From Plantago major (Eukaryota; Streptophyta; Magnoliopsida; Lamiales; Plantaginaceae): a DNA stretch of 64,000 nt. The position numbers and the translations under genes are program-made. The notes below the pieces were generated by a model. The model made no database searches. It saw only the letters and a program-made list of their open reading frames with translations, and was not told where the DNA came from. The stretch lies in the NCBI GenBank assembly GCA_026545765.1, contig CM048844.1:54842932-54906931 (forward strand), in the 5' to 3' direction. Shown piece by piece: positions 23,568 through 34,836 of this stretch. Each line of letters begins with the position of its first letter. Position 1 is the stretch's first letter.

Positions 23568-24200
23568 TGACTAAATTTTAATTGAGTTGTTAAAATTTGT
23601 ATTTGGTATAAAATTAAATTTTTATAGGGTTTTGAAATGAAGAAACATAATTGAGTTGGACTCAACTATCTCTTTGAAACTAATTGTCCCGTTTTATGGG
23701 CTGACCAAACACAATAATGAATTCTCTCAACTAAAATGGAGAGTGAGTCTAAGCTAAACAAATTGAAGAATATATGAAGTTATATGGTAACACTGTTCTA
23801 GAGCAAGCTTTCATGAATTCTGCCTTATTTTCTGGATGAGTAACAAATAACAATAAAAAATCCAGATACATGAAACAGTCTACTCTACATTTTCTCCATT
23901 TTTTTTTTCTTTTTAAGTTGGTGTCTCGACAGCCTCATACTTTTTAGTCCAAGAGTGCAGATTTAAGTCCTACCAAAAAATAGATTTATGTGTGTTGTCA
24001 TATGTACCATACATGGCGAGTCCTTTTACCTTGTCTTATCGAGCATGATCATACATGGAGTATATAATCACACATCTATAAAAATTGTGCAAATGAGTTC
24101 AATTATAAATCCATTTCAATTTGTTTTAATTGATTTTACAGATTATCTTTCTTTTGTGTTATTGTCATAATATCGATTTCTCAATAAACGTTCATCCAAA

Positions 24201-24297
<97 letters not shown>

Positions 24298-24742
24298 ATT
24301 GAACACCCATAATGTTTGAAAATTTTATATTTTCCAATAACATTTGCAATCCAAATATGAATGATATTCAAAATTACTCATTTTATCATCTATTGAGTAA
24401 AATTCATCAATTAACTCAAAAGTTAAAATTAAAAATTTCATAATGGGGAGGGGGCACAAATCTCATTATAAAGTGTCACAAATTCACAATAATATGCATA
24501 TGCCTGCTAAGACAACGTTGTGTTCATAAGAATTCAAGTAGTACATAAATAATTGATGATTTACAATTATCTGCTTCAATATTCGGTTCCTCTCAAGTAT
24601 GTAGGACTTGGATTTCCATCAAAATATTAGAGTAAAATGTTTTCTCAGAAGTTACTTTAATTTAGCAATACTATTCTGGCAGCATATTTTTGTTAAAAGA
24701 GATTATGTATGTAGCAAATGTCTTTTTATGAATGAAAAGACA
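23568..24742. other. AT-rich spacer, no gene seen
   Basis: AT-rich sequence including a long (AT)n tract. It ends abruptly at about 24742, where the truncated LTR begins. Confidence 0.5.
24205..24294. repeat. (AT)n microsatellite, about 90 bp
   Basis: A nearly perfect AT dinucleotide run. Open frames on both strands through it (poly-Ile/Tyr) are artefacts. Confidence 0.95.
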
Positions 24743-26516
24743 ATGATTAAAATCCCACCTATATTGTTCATAACTCACAAGATTTGAGGAGTTGCAAAAT
24801 TCTATTAACTACTCTCAATCACCTTCCGTCTGGCTGCATCAGATTTCTCCCAACTCACATACACGGCTTCTCTTTTTTTCTCCCAAGTTTTGGAACCATT
24901 TTGCCAAGTAACATTCACATTTTACTTCCTTCTATCACACTTTTATTTCCCCAAGCCAAGGAAGCTAGTATACTGACGGGGCTTTTAGGAAGGAAGCAAG
25001 AAGCAAGGGCTAGGCTAGGGAGAAGATCAAGTTCATGCTTTTCAAAGTGATGAATTTCACAACTAGCTAGCTAGAGGATTTTCGAAGGCAAGTTCTCCTA
25101 GGATTTGCATGCACAAATGTATATCTATGCTATGATATGAAATAGATGCAATTCTCCTATGGCTCAATCATGTTTATGTGAATTGTTAAAATTATAAATT
25201 ATGTTGTATGTAAGTTACCTTTTAGTTTCATTCCCGTTTGGGTGTTATTTGTTAAAGTATGATGACGTGATTAATTTGTGTTTCTATTTGTTCATATGAA
25301 ATAGCTTAGTATGTAATTGCTTCATTTGGTTGTTATGACTCTCGGTTTTGGTCTAGTGCATGGCCATTTACTTCAGTCTACTTTGATCCATTTAAACTCA
25401 TCCATACATGACAACTATACTAAGGAACGAGTGCATCTAATTAATCTTTCATCTCTATTGATTGCCATTCTCTGTTTTCTAGTTGATTTGGAGTGATGTA
25501 TTGTTTCAGGTCGCCTTCATATATATATATATAATACAATGTTCTATTTACATGTTACCAGTATATGTTAGCATAGTGCATGCTTTATTTGGTTTATAGT
25601 TCAGTACTCCAGTTACATGTAAATTGCTAGTGATGTGAACTGTATTGCATTTCTCTGTCTATTGTTGATGCTATATAATGATACACACACATTAGTCCAT
25701 GCATTTATAAGTTAGAGTCCAGAAACATGTATTCAATAAAAAAAGATGTTAAGGTTTAAAGTAAAGTAAGCTTCAAGGTTTAAAGATAAGTAAAGGGCTC
25801 GTAGGGAAATATCCTGGTATTTGTGGCGCAGTTATGTTCATGTTCAGCGTATAGGGACCAAGGTCCTGAGGCCGTCAATTTTTATTTATTTCAACGTATA
25901 GGGCCATGAATGTGACCAGAGGCCGGTAGATAGCCACCATGGCCAGGATAGGAACCTACGATGCCAAGTCAACTCGGGATCATGTTATGTTTTAATACAT
26001 TTAAAGATAAAGCAACAAGTTCATGTTTCAAGTTAAAGAGTTTTCAAAAAGAACAAGTTCAACTGTTTAGAGTCAAGTCTGGTCATAGGGTTGCATGGCA
26101 TTAATCATGATTAAAAGACTTAAAAGACATGAAGATAGAACCTTAGGTCATGGCACGTGCATGGAGCTTGTTCAGCCAGTGGTCACGGCTAACCCCTTTC
26201 TAAATATAAATTTTAGGTATGAAGCCGAGCTGATCGGAGTGGCGAGCGTTGCCGGAGCGGTGATCACTATATCTTTACAGTTTTCAGTTTCATGTATTTA
26301 GAAATTTGTATATAAGCTTTTACGATTTTAACGTTCTGCTGCATTATTATACTAGTTCACGGTTTAGAATCAAGAATTTCATGTCAAGTCCTTTGACGCG
26401 CAAGGCGTCTGGTAACGTTTTAAATTTTATAATTCAAGTTCATCGAATTTTCAAGATCACGAACTAGCGCGAGTTATATTTTTCATAATTCGTCTTTTAA
26501 AAATCAGGGTGCTATA
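24743..26516 (+). repeat. 5' LTR, truncated at its start
   Basis: Matches the second LTR from its position ~27018 onward; the preceding ~150 bp of the LTR are absent. It keeps a ~44-bp stretch at about 24920-24963 that the second copy lacks. It ends gctata just before the primer-binding site. The open frame near 24784 (MRSCKILLTT…) occurs in both LTRs and has no known domain. Confidence 0.85.
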
Positions 26517-26518
26517 AC

Positions 26519-26533
26519 TTGGTATCAGAGCCG
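26519..26533 (+). other. Primer-binding site (initiator tRNA-Met)
   Basis: ttggtatcagagccg begins two bases after the LTR end and matches the 3' end complement of plant initiator tRNA-Met, the usual primer for minus-strand cDNA. Confidence 0.85.
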
Positions 26534-26871
26534 TGCCAACCCAAAATCCACAAGGATGGACGGTTGGCTGGACTGAGCATTTTCTAATTTCAAATTTTCA
26601 AAATTGAATATCATGCTAGCATTAAAGATTCATGTTGGGTATTGATCACTAGCCAGGCACCTCTCCACTTCAGTAAGATTGTTGATATTTATATTTGACT
26701 ATATGACCTTGTTAGCTATGAATGTGATCGTTTGTACTTACATGATTTCTTGTTGCATGTTATTATGTTCTCTACTTGTTGATTTGAACTTATGTGCCTA
26801 TGTTATTCGGGTTTTTCTTAGTGGGGCTTGAGCAAGATTCGAGGTCGAATCTTTTTAGAAGTTGGGTAGAT

Positions 26872-27743
26872 TGTAATAACAAAAAAATTCAAGTGACGTA
26901 TTACCGCGTCCTAACATGAACTAGTTAGAGCGTACGATTTAGCCTTCTCCAAATTCTCGAACCAAACCATCCAAATTCCCTATATTGATTGCTCTCATCA
27001 ACCTCAATTAAATCAAAGATTAAAATCCCACATTTATTGTTCATAACTCACAAGATTTGAGGAGTTGCAAAATTCTATTAACTACTCTCAATCACCTTCC
27101 GTTTGGCTCCATCAGATTTCTCCCAACTCACATGCACGGCTTCTCTTTTTTTCTCCCAAGTTTTGGAACCATTTTGCCAAGTAACATTCACATTTTACTT
27201 CCGACGGGTCTTTTAGGAAGGAAGCAAGAAGCAAGGGCTAGGCTACGGAGAAGATCAAGTTCATGCTTTTCAAAGTGATGAATTTCACAACTAGCTAGCT
27301 AGAGAATTTTCGCAGGCAAGTTTCCCTAGGACTGGCATTCACAAATGTATACCTATGCTATGATATGAAATAGATGCAATTCTCCTATGGCTCATTCATG
27401 TTTATGTGAATTGTTAGAATTATAAATTATGTTGTATGCAAGTTACCTTTTAGTTTCATTCTCGTTTAGGTGTTATTTGTTAAAGTATGATGATGTGATT
27501 AATTTGTGTTTCTATTTGTTCATATGAAAGAGCTTAGTATGTAATTGCTTCATTTGGTTGTTATGACTCTCGGTTTTGGTCTAGTGCATGGCCATTTACT
27601 TCAGTCTACTTTGATCCATTTAAACTCATCCATACATGACAACTATACTAAGGAACGACTGCATCTAATTAATCTTTCATCTCTATTGATAGCCATTCTC
27701 TGTTTTCTAGTTGATTTGGAGTGATGTATTGTTTCAGGTCGCC

Positions 27744-27777
<34 letters not shown>

Positions 27778-28760
27778 CAATGATCTATTTACATGTTACC
27801 AGTATATGTTAGCACAGTGCATGCTTTATTTGGGTTAGTTCACTCCACTTACATGTAAATTGCTAGTGTTGTGAACTGTATTGCATTTCTCTATCTATTG
27901 TTGATGCTATATAATGATACACACACATTAGTCCATGCATTCATAAGTTAGATTCCGAGAATATACATTCACTAAAAAAAGATGTTAAGCTTTAAAGTAA
28001 AGTAAGCTTTAAGGTTTAAAGATAAGTAAATGGCTCGTAGGGAAATATCCTGGTATTTGCGGCGCAGTTATGTTCATGTTCAGCGAATAGGGACCAAGGT
28101 CCTGAGGCCATCAGTTTTTATTTATTTCAACAGATAGGGCCACGAATGTGACCTGAGGCCGGCAGATAGCCACCATGATCAGGATAGGAACCTACGATGC
28201 CGAGTGAGCTCGCGATCTTGTTATGTTATAAGACATTTAAAGATAAAGCTTCAAGTTCAAGTTTCAAGTTAAAGAGTTTTCAAGAAGAACAAGTTCAACT
28301 GTTTAGAGTCAAGTCAGGTTATAGGGTTGCATGTCATTAATCAAGATTAAAAGACTTAAAAAGACATGAAGATAGAACCTTAGGTCATGGCACGTGCATG
28401 GAGCCTGTTCAGCCAGTGGTCACGGCTGACCCCTTTCTAAATATAAATTTTAGGTATGAAGCCGAGCTGATCGGAGTGGCGAGCGTTGCCGGAGCGGTGA
28501 TCACTACCAAGAGCATCTTTACAGTTTTCAGTTTCATGTATTTAGAACTTTGTATCTAAGCTTTTACGATTTTAACATTCCGCTGCATTATTTTACTAGT
28601 TCACGGTTTAGAATTAAGAATTTCATGTCAAGTCTTTTGACGTGCAAGGCATCTGGTAACGTTTTAAATTTTATAATTCAAGTTCATCGAATTTTCAAGA
28701 TCGTGAACTAGCGCGAGTTATATTTTTCATAATTCGTCTTTTAAAAATCAGGGCGCTACG
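26872..28760 (+). repeat. 3' LTR, full length (1,889 bp)
   Basis: Starts TGTAATAAC and ends about gcgctacg. It contains an expanded (TA)n run near 27750 compared with the first LTR. It provides the reference for the first ~150 bp lost from the other copy. Confidence 0.82.
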
Positions 28761-29329
28761 GATAATATAACACTATGTTTAATAAATGATCTTTGACGAA
28801 TTTTTGGCCAAGATCTGAGCCTTATAACAATTAATACTTTATCCATCATATCTGATGGAAAATTGAAATGAGATTAACTGTAGAGAAATTAATGAATTGA
28901 AATGATTCACTGGCAGGCTGTTTTAATATAATATTAAAAGAAAATCTGGAAAAAACTTATGAGGGGTTTCTAATTACACAAAGTCTCAACAGAGACGGTC
29001 TCTAGATAACTTATCTCAGTTATCTAGAGATGACTTATGTTATCAATAGAATCATCCATGTTATTAATCAAAACGTCTATGTTGTTAACGAAATAATTGT
29101 TTTTCTAATATGAAAAAACACTAATGTTGAGAACATATGTGTTTTGATTAATAACATCGATGATTCTTTACAAAGTCTTAGGAAAGACCAAGTATATAGA
29201 GAGACTATAAAGACGGGCTTGCTTGCAATTTACCACAATTATTTGCATTTTCGCGGGTCATTGGGTCGGTCAATTCATTTTCGCGGGTCATTGGGTCGGG
29301 TCAGTTCATTTTCGCGGGTCAAATTACCA

Positions 29330-30450
29330 GCCTTGGTTACAAACATTACTTATATAGTTAAGAACATTACTTAAATATGTAAGAACATTACTTGAATAGA
29401 TGAAAAGATTTGAAGATTCAATAACATATTATTACACTAATGTCATATTCAATTACTCGATTTGAGTTATTGTTCTTCGTTGATTGGATAAGTTTCCGAC
29501 TTAACTGAGTAATGTTCATGATTATTCATGTAAGGTTTCTACGTAACTTAGCAATGCTGTTAACATTACTTAAATAGTTAAGAATATTACTTAAATATAT
29601 AAAAACATTGTATAAATATATAAAATGTCGTTTATGATAACATTATAGAAATTCCTAAGAACATTACACAAATAATTGAGAACATTACTAATATAGTTAA
29701 GAACATTATACCTTAGTTCATCACTCATATACCTAATAATATTTTACTCAAATAGTTGAGAACACTGTCAACATAGTTAAGAACATTATACTCTGGACAT
29801 TACTCATATAAATAAGAACATTACACAAATATATAAGAACATTACACAAATACGGAAATACATTTCTCAAAATCGTAATATGTATGGAGTTTCACACATA
29901 TATATGAATATGTAAGGACATTGTTTTGATATAAAATGGACAACATAAGTTAATACATGGACTTTTCTTTTTATCACATTTTGAGTTTCCTCACGTTCTT
30001 CATTTGCCTCGTCAACTATGTCGTTGGTTGCATTGTTATCTCCATCATTTTATGATGATCTTCTATGTACAAAGTCCTTCTTCTTCTTTGAAATCCAAGC
30101 CTATCTTCATTGAAATGAAATAACCTCTGCAATCAGTTGATCCCAAATTTGACGTTGATAAGAATAGTTAAACACATGAACATAGGCTATATAGGTAATA
30201 ACACTGATTATATAAGCACTAACATTGAGGGTATAACCACAACATTTATTTCTTAACCTCAATGAGAAGATAATTATAACATTTTGCATACGGCATGATT
30301 ATGAAAACATTACAGGCATTTCCATGAACATTGTAGTCATGACTCAGAACATTTCATACATATTCTATAACAGTAATGGCATGATACTTAACTTTGTTGT
30401 CATGCAGTTTCAGAAACATTGTAGCCATATGTTGAGAACATTACAGAAAT
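29330..30450. repeat. Degenerate AAGAACATTAC-type interspersed tandem repeat
   Basis: The phrase aagaacattac, followed by short AT filler such as ttaaatagtt or acaaatata, recurs dozens of times at spacings of about 18-25 bp. Copies are too diverged for a clean minisatellite. No open frame runs through it. Confidence 0.65.
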
Positions 30451-30895
30451 AACGTAGAACATTTGAACAGTTTTCTACGCGATTTTTTTCAGATCTGTTT
30501 TCAATTTTCAACTGCTATTGTGAAAAAAAAACCTTCTCAATGAATATTTGAATCAAAACATTGTTCAAAATTACATACGAACATATTTGAGTAGATCGGT
30601 GGATAAAAAACCAAATCGTAGTAGAAACACCAAATTCCGAGTATATTTTCATGTACTCTGTTTAGTTGTACATCCTACATATAAGCAAGGACATTACCCG
30701 AAAATATCAAAACATCACACATATTAGCTAGAACATTTGAAAAAACAGTTACGCGATTTTCAGATCTGAATCGAAATTTGAACTACAATTGTAAAAAAAA
30801 CCATTCATCAATTCATTTTTCATGTAAATCAGATCGAATAAACATCAATAACATATAAACTAGGTCACATAAGCCAGATCGAATGTTTGCTAACC

Positions 30896-30956
30896 TTCGT
30901 GGTGATGTTTGCGAAGATTTCGAGCTTGATTTCTTCATTGTTGAGCTTGGTTCCAT
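30896..30956 (-). other. Exon-like segment inside the inverted-repeat element
   Basis: On the minus strand an ATG at about 30956 opens a Ser/Lys-rich peptide (MEPSSTMKKSSSKSS…) that runs about 20 codons into a good donor, AAG/GTTAGC, at about 30894. It may be the first exon of a captured or degenerate gene. No downstream exon was identified with confidence. Confidence 0.35.
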
Positions 30957-31329
30957 AGATTCCGGTGAGATTTAGCTGATTTCGGGAGGTTTTCGGCAGT
31001 TTTCGACTAATCTCCGACGAAAATGGCGGAGGTTTTTGTTTGGGGGAGGAGAATGTTGATTTTTAGGTTTTTGGATTTTTGAGATTGTGATTGTGAATGA
31101 TGGATATTTGGTATATATAGTGACCCGTTTTTTACCAGTTGCTAGCTTTTAGTCGGGTTGGGGTATCTTAGTAGTTAGTTTTTCATTTGGAGTAGTTTTA
31201 TAATTACTGAAAGTTAGTCTCTTAGGTCTCTCTCTAAACTTGGTCTCTCCTAAGACCACCTCATGACTTTTTTGACAATACAAGTCCGTCTTTAGATAAA
31301 TTATTTAGAGACCGTCTCTCTGGAGACTT

Positions 31330-31712
31330 ATTCTTCTAAGTAATATGCAAAAACATTACACGCTTCTAAAATATTTGAAAACCCCATATTCTCTTTAATG
31401 TTATTTTTTCAGACATAACGAGAATTATCAATTGACCGCAATTATTTTTCCGAACAGAAGGGGAAAGGAGAAGAAGAAGGGCCGGCGGAATTGAGCGAGA
31501 GTTGATCACTTATTGCGTGTGTCAACCAAAATTGTCCAATACCGAAGTGTTTTAAGGTATGATATTCTTCAAACTTTCATCGATTTATTGTCTATTGTGT
31601 CTATTTTAAGTTGTGTCCATTAAACACTTGAACAATTTTTGTCGTGCTAGGGTTTTGAAATCGTTCTTCAGGCTATATGTGTCACTGTATAAGTTTTTGT
31701 TAGTGAGTGTTT
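31330..31712. other. Spacer
   Basis: No gene or element is recognised between the inverted-repeat element and the LINE 3' end. Confidence 0.45.
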
Positions 31713-32836
31713 AAACTTTTTTTTAGAAGAAAATCACTGTATTTCATTTCAATGAATAATGAAAAATACATCAAGATCTATCAAGCCCTAGATAGGTAAA
31801 TTTGATAAACCATCCCTATCCTCCTCTACTTGTTTAGCCAGGTCATGTGCCATAGTGTTTGTTGTTCGTAAAACATGAATACAAGAAACTGAATTAAAGA
31901 AAGGCACTTTTTCCTTGATGTCGTCCACAATGTGACCTCCAGAGGTTAAGCAAGTATTTGGAGAAGAAATACTTGAAAACCAAACTCCTTCGCCATGTCC
32001 ATCCCAGATTGTACCGCAATAGTTTCAGCAACTTCCGGGCACATAAGATGTTCCCATTTCCGTTGTCCCCAAGCCAGCACACATCCGCTGGCATCGCGAG
32101 CCACCACTCCAATCCCAGCTGTGCCAAGAGTCTTAGAGATAGATGAGTCAACGTTAATTTTGATCGTCGAACCCACGGGCGGTGTCCATCTTACATCATC
32201 TGCCGGTGGTCTTGGGGTAGCAAAATGATACATTGCTTCCTTATACCGTTTCAGATAGTCAGCTGCAAAAGTTACCAATTCCATTGGGTCGCCATGGCTC
32301 CCTTCGTGAACAATACGGTTTCTATGATGCCACACACTCCACCAAATGCAAACAGCATATGCCAGTTGATCTGCTGAGAGTACCTGCTTTACAGAAATGA
32401 ACCAATCCCACAAATCAGTATTCAGTTCATTATCCTGAATCATGGGTAAACCAGATAAAGCCCAGACCAGCCGCATAAAGTGACAAGATCTAAATAAATG
32501 TTGAACAGATTCCGGTTTCTCCAGACAAATGGGACAAACAGAACAGACATTCATCTTGCGTTTAGCCAAATTATCAAGAACAGGTAGACCATTTTTAAGC
32601 AAGCGCCAAAGAAACACTCGAATCTTATTTGGAACTTCTATCTTCCACACAGCAGACCAGTTTTTCTTATTAGGTCCAGAACTCGCAGAACCCGTGTCGC
32701 TAGCAGCCTGCTGCCGTTTCAGGTCCCGTGCCACATAGTATCCTGTTCGGACAGAGTAGTAACCAGACTGGGTGAAATACCAGCGACATCTATCCCTAGC
32801 TGTGGAACAGTGAACAGGAATTTGAACAATAGATTT
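31713..32836 (-). mobile_element. LINE (non-LTR retrotransposon) 3' part, left piece
   Basis: The minus-strand frame 32734-31946 has the zinc-binding reverse-transcriptase domain typical of plant LINEs (NWSAVWKIEVPNKIRVFLWR…CSVCPICLEKPESVQHLF…) followed by an RNase H-like domain (IKINVDSSISK…GIGVVARDASG…EVAETIAVQSGMD). After a frameshift at about 31950 the RNase H end continues (…NTMAHDLAKQVEED) to a stop. A short A-tract (T8 on the plus strand, 31713-31721) marks the 3' end. The upstream part is cut at 32836 by copia 2; the LINE continues at 38545-38696. It is 5'-truncated, as is common for LINEs. Confidence 0.85.
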
Positions 32837-33304
32837 TAATAAAAACGGTGAGATTTCACAAGACTGAAGAATTCTTCTGTATATTGATTGAGATAGAACA
32901 AAAACTTGATGATGTACATAAAACCTAGATAGGCTATTTATAGATTTTAAATTAACCTAAATTACCTATGAATTTTTACAATTGAAGAGACCAATTACAG
33001 CAATAAGGTACTATACTAAAAATCTCTAACCAATTATATGTAAACATCACACTCCTCATGCTGAATTCATTTTGAAGCTAACGCCATTGTTGTACCAGGA
33101 AAGGAACAGGTTGAGATCGTCTGCGGCAGGTGCACCAAGACCGTTCCTATATGCACCTGATTTGGATGTGGTCTGTTCCGGTGTGGTAGAGCGTCGTGTT
33201 CCTGCGGCTTAAGGAATCAGAGCAACAAGCTCCCGAATTTGATTTCCGTTGATTTCTGTTGGATTTCTTCACTTCTTCTTCCTCTGTTTTCATCTTCTTC
33301 AACA
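32837..33304 (-). repeat. 3' LTR of copia 2
   Basis: On the minus strand it starts TGTTGAAG and ends TTTTATTA. The LTR TATA box on the minus strand is ctataaatag at 32934-32943. Confidence 0.92.
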
Positions 33305-34614
33305 CTCCCCCTCAAGATGGGAGTAAAGATGTTAATCAGTCTCATCTTGGAAAATGCTTTCACGATATCATCTCCTGAGATTGCCTTAGTAAAAACATCC
33401 GCTAATTGATTTGCGGATTTGACAAATTTTACATCAATGGTTCCTTCTTCAACCTTTTCTGTAACATAGTGACAATCGACCTCTACGTGCTTTGTCCGTT
33501 CATGAAACACCGGATTCTTTGTGAGGTGGATTGCAGATTGATTATCACACAGTAAATCAACTGGTTTTTGAATTTGTATGCCAAAATCATTGAATAATCT
33601 CAACAACCAGGTTATCTCGCAACATATGTGCGATTGATCTGTACTCTGCCTCTGCAGATGATCGACTCACTACTTGTTGTTTCTTTGATTTCCAGCTTAT
33701 GAGTGAATCCCCATACATCACACAATATCCAGAAATCGATCTTCTTGAGAAAGGACATCCCGCATAGTCAGAATCACAATAAGCTTTTAGTTCTTCGTTT
33801 TTATTATTATTGAAGAACAGTCCATTCCCAATATCATTTTTAAGATATCTTATTATTCGCAGCAGACCATTCATGTGTGTTTTGGTTGGACATTCCATGA
33901 ATTGACTCATGATGCCAACTGCATAGGAGATGTCTGGTCTAGTTATAGTTAGGTAAATGAGTTTACCCAATAAAATTCTATATTGTTTGGGATCATTTAG
34001 TAATTCCTTTTCAAAATCACTCTCTTTATCATATGGTTTCATTTTATGATTCTGTTCTATGGGATTTTTAGCTGGTTTGCATCCCAACAAACCTGACACT
34101 TCTATGATTTCTGAAGTGTATTTTCTCTGTGAAAGATGAATGCCATTGGCTTTTCTTGCTATTTCCAATCCAAGGAAATACTTCAATTGACCAAGGTCTC
34201 TGACTTTGAACTTGTTTTGAAGTTGTGCCTTGACAGTTGCAATATCCTGCAAATTGCTTCCTCCTATGATAATGTCATCAACATAGATGAGTAAAGACAA
34301 CTTGTGTCTGTTTTTCTAGTAAATAAGGAATATTCATTTTTTGATTGAATAAATCCTATTTGGGTCAAGAAACTAGTCAGTTTTTGGTTCCATTCCCTAG
34401 AGGCTTGTTTGAGGCCATAGAGAGATTTGTTCAACTTGCAGACCATTCTCTGATGACCATTAGAGTTCTCCCCCTGAAGTAACAGTCCTGGAGGAGGTGT
34501 CATGTAGATGTTTTCATGCAAATCTCCATTGAGAAAAGCATTGTGTACATCTAATTGTTCTAAAAACCAATTGTGTTTAGCTGCAATTGCCAAGAAGACT
34601 TTAACAGTTGTCAA
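33217..34614 (-). pseudogene. Reverse transcriptase and RNase H of copia 2, broken frames
   Basis: Three overlapping minus-strand frames make up the domain. 34614-34264 carries the RT start (LDVHNAFLNGDLHE…, LYGLKQASREW). 34300-33587 carries the catalytic LLIYVDDIIIGG and the thumb, ending SRSSAEAEYRSIA of RNase H. 33606-33217 carries the rest (LLCDNQSAIHLTKNPVFHERTKH…QLADVFTKAI), running into the LTR. Frame changes fall at about 34300, just before YVDD, and at about 33600. Active-site residues are visible but cannot be translated as one protein. Confidence 0.88.
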
Positions 34615-34836
34615 TTTTGCAACTGGACTGAAGGTTTCTGTATAATCAATGCCATAGGTTTGTGTAAAACCTTTAGCAACAAGCCTGGCCTTGTGTCTAT
34701 CAATTTCACCATTAGAATGTAGCTTTGTTTTGAAAACATATTTGCAGCTAATAGGCTTGACACCAGGTGGTAAAGGTGTTATGGTCCAAGTTTTATTCTC
34801 AGCTAGGGCTGTTAGTTCAGCTCTAATGGCATCTCT

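Larger units (their letters stand above)
24743..28760 (+). mobile_element. Long-LTR retrotransposon reduced to LTR-PBS-PPT-LTR (probably gypsy type)
   Basis: Two direct copies of a long sequence (24743-26516 and 26872-28760) flank only 355 bp. Right after the first copy comes ttggtatcagagccg, a primer-binding site for initiator tRNA-Met. Just before the second copy is a purine-rich gttgggtagat and the LTR start TGTAATAAC. The first LTR lacks its first ~150 bp, and no protein domain is left in the interior. Assignment to the gypsy superfamily is an inference from LTR length and form only. Confidence 0.82.
28981..31329. mobile_element. Inverted-repeat-bounded DNA element of unknown superfamily
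   Basis: The left end (28981-29009) contains AGAGACGGTCTCTA and the right end (31301-31329) contains its complement TAGAGACCGTCTCT, with matching flanking bases, giving inverted repeats of about 29 bp. A second inverted pair (29174-29207 and 31214-31256) lies inside. No matching target duplication could be read. The interior is mostly a degenerate AT repeat plus an exon-like segment near its right end. It may be a MULE-like or foldback element carrying part of a gene, or two nested elements. Confidence 0.55.

Noticed and set aside
24130..24349. Open frames on both strands with Ile/Tyr repeats
   Set aside because: They run through an (AT)n microsatellite and cannot be genes.
24784..25050. MRSCKILLTT… frame, repeated at 27057
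   Set aside because: Repeated only because it lies in both LTRs; a 44-bp deletion in one copy changes the peptide, and no domain is recognised.
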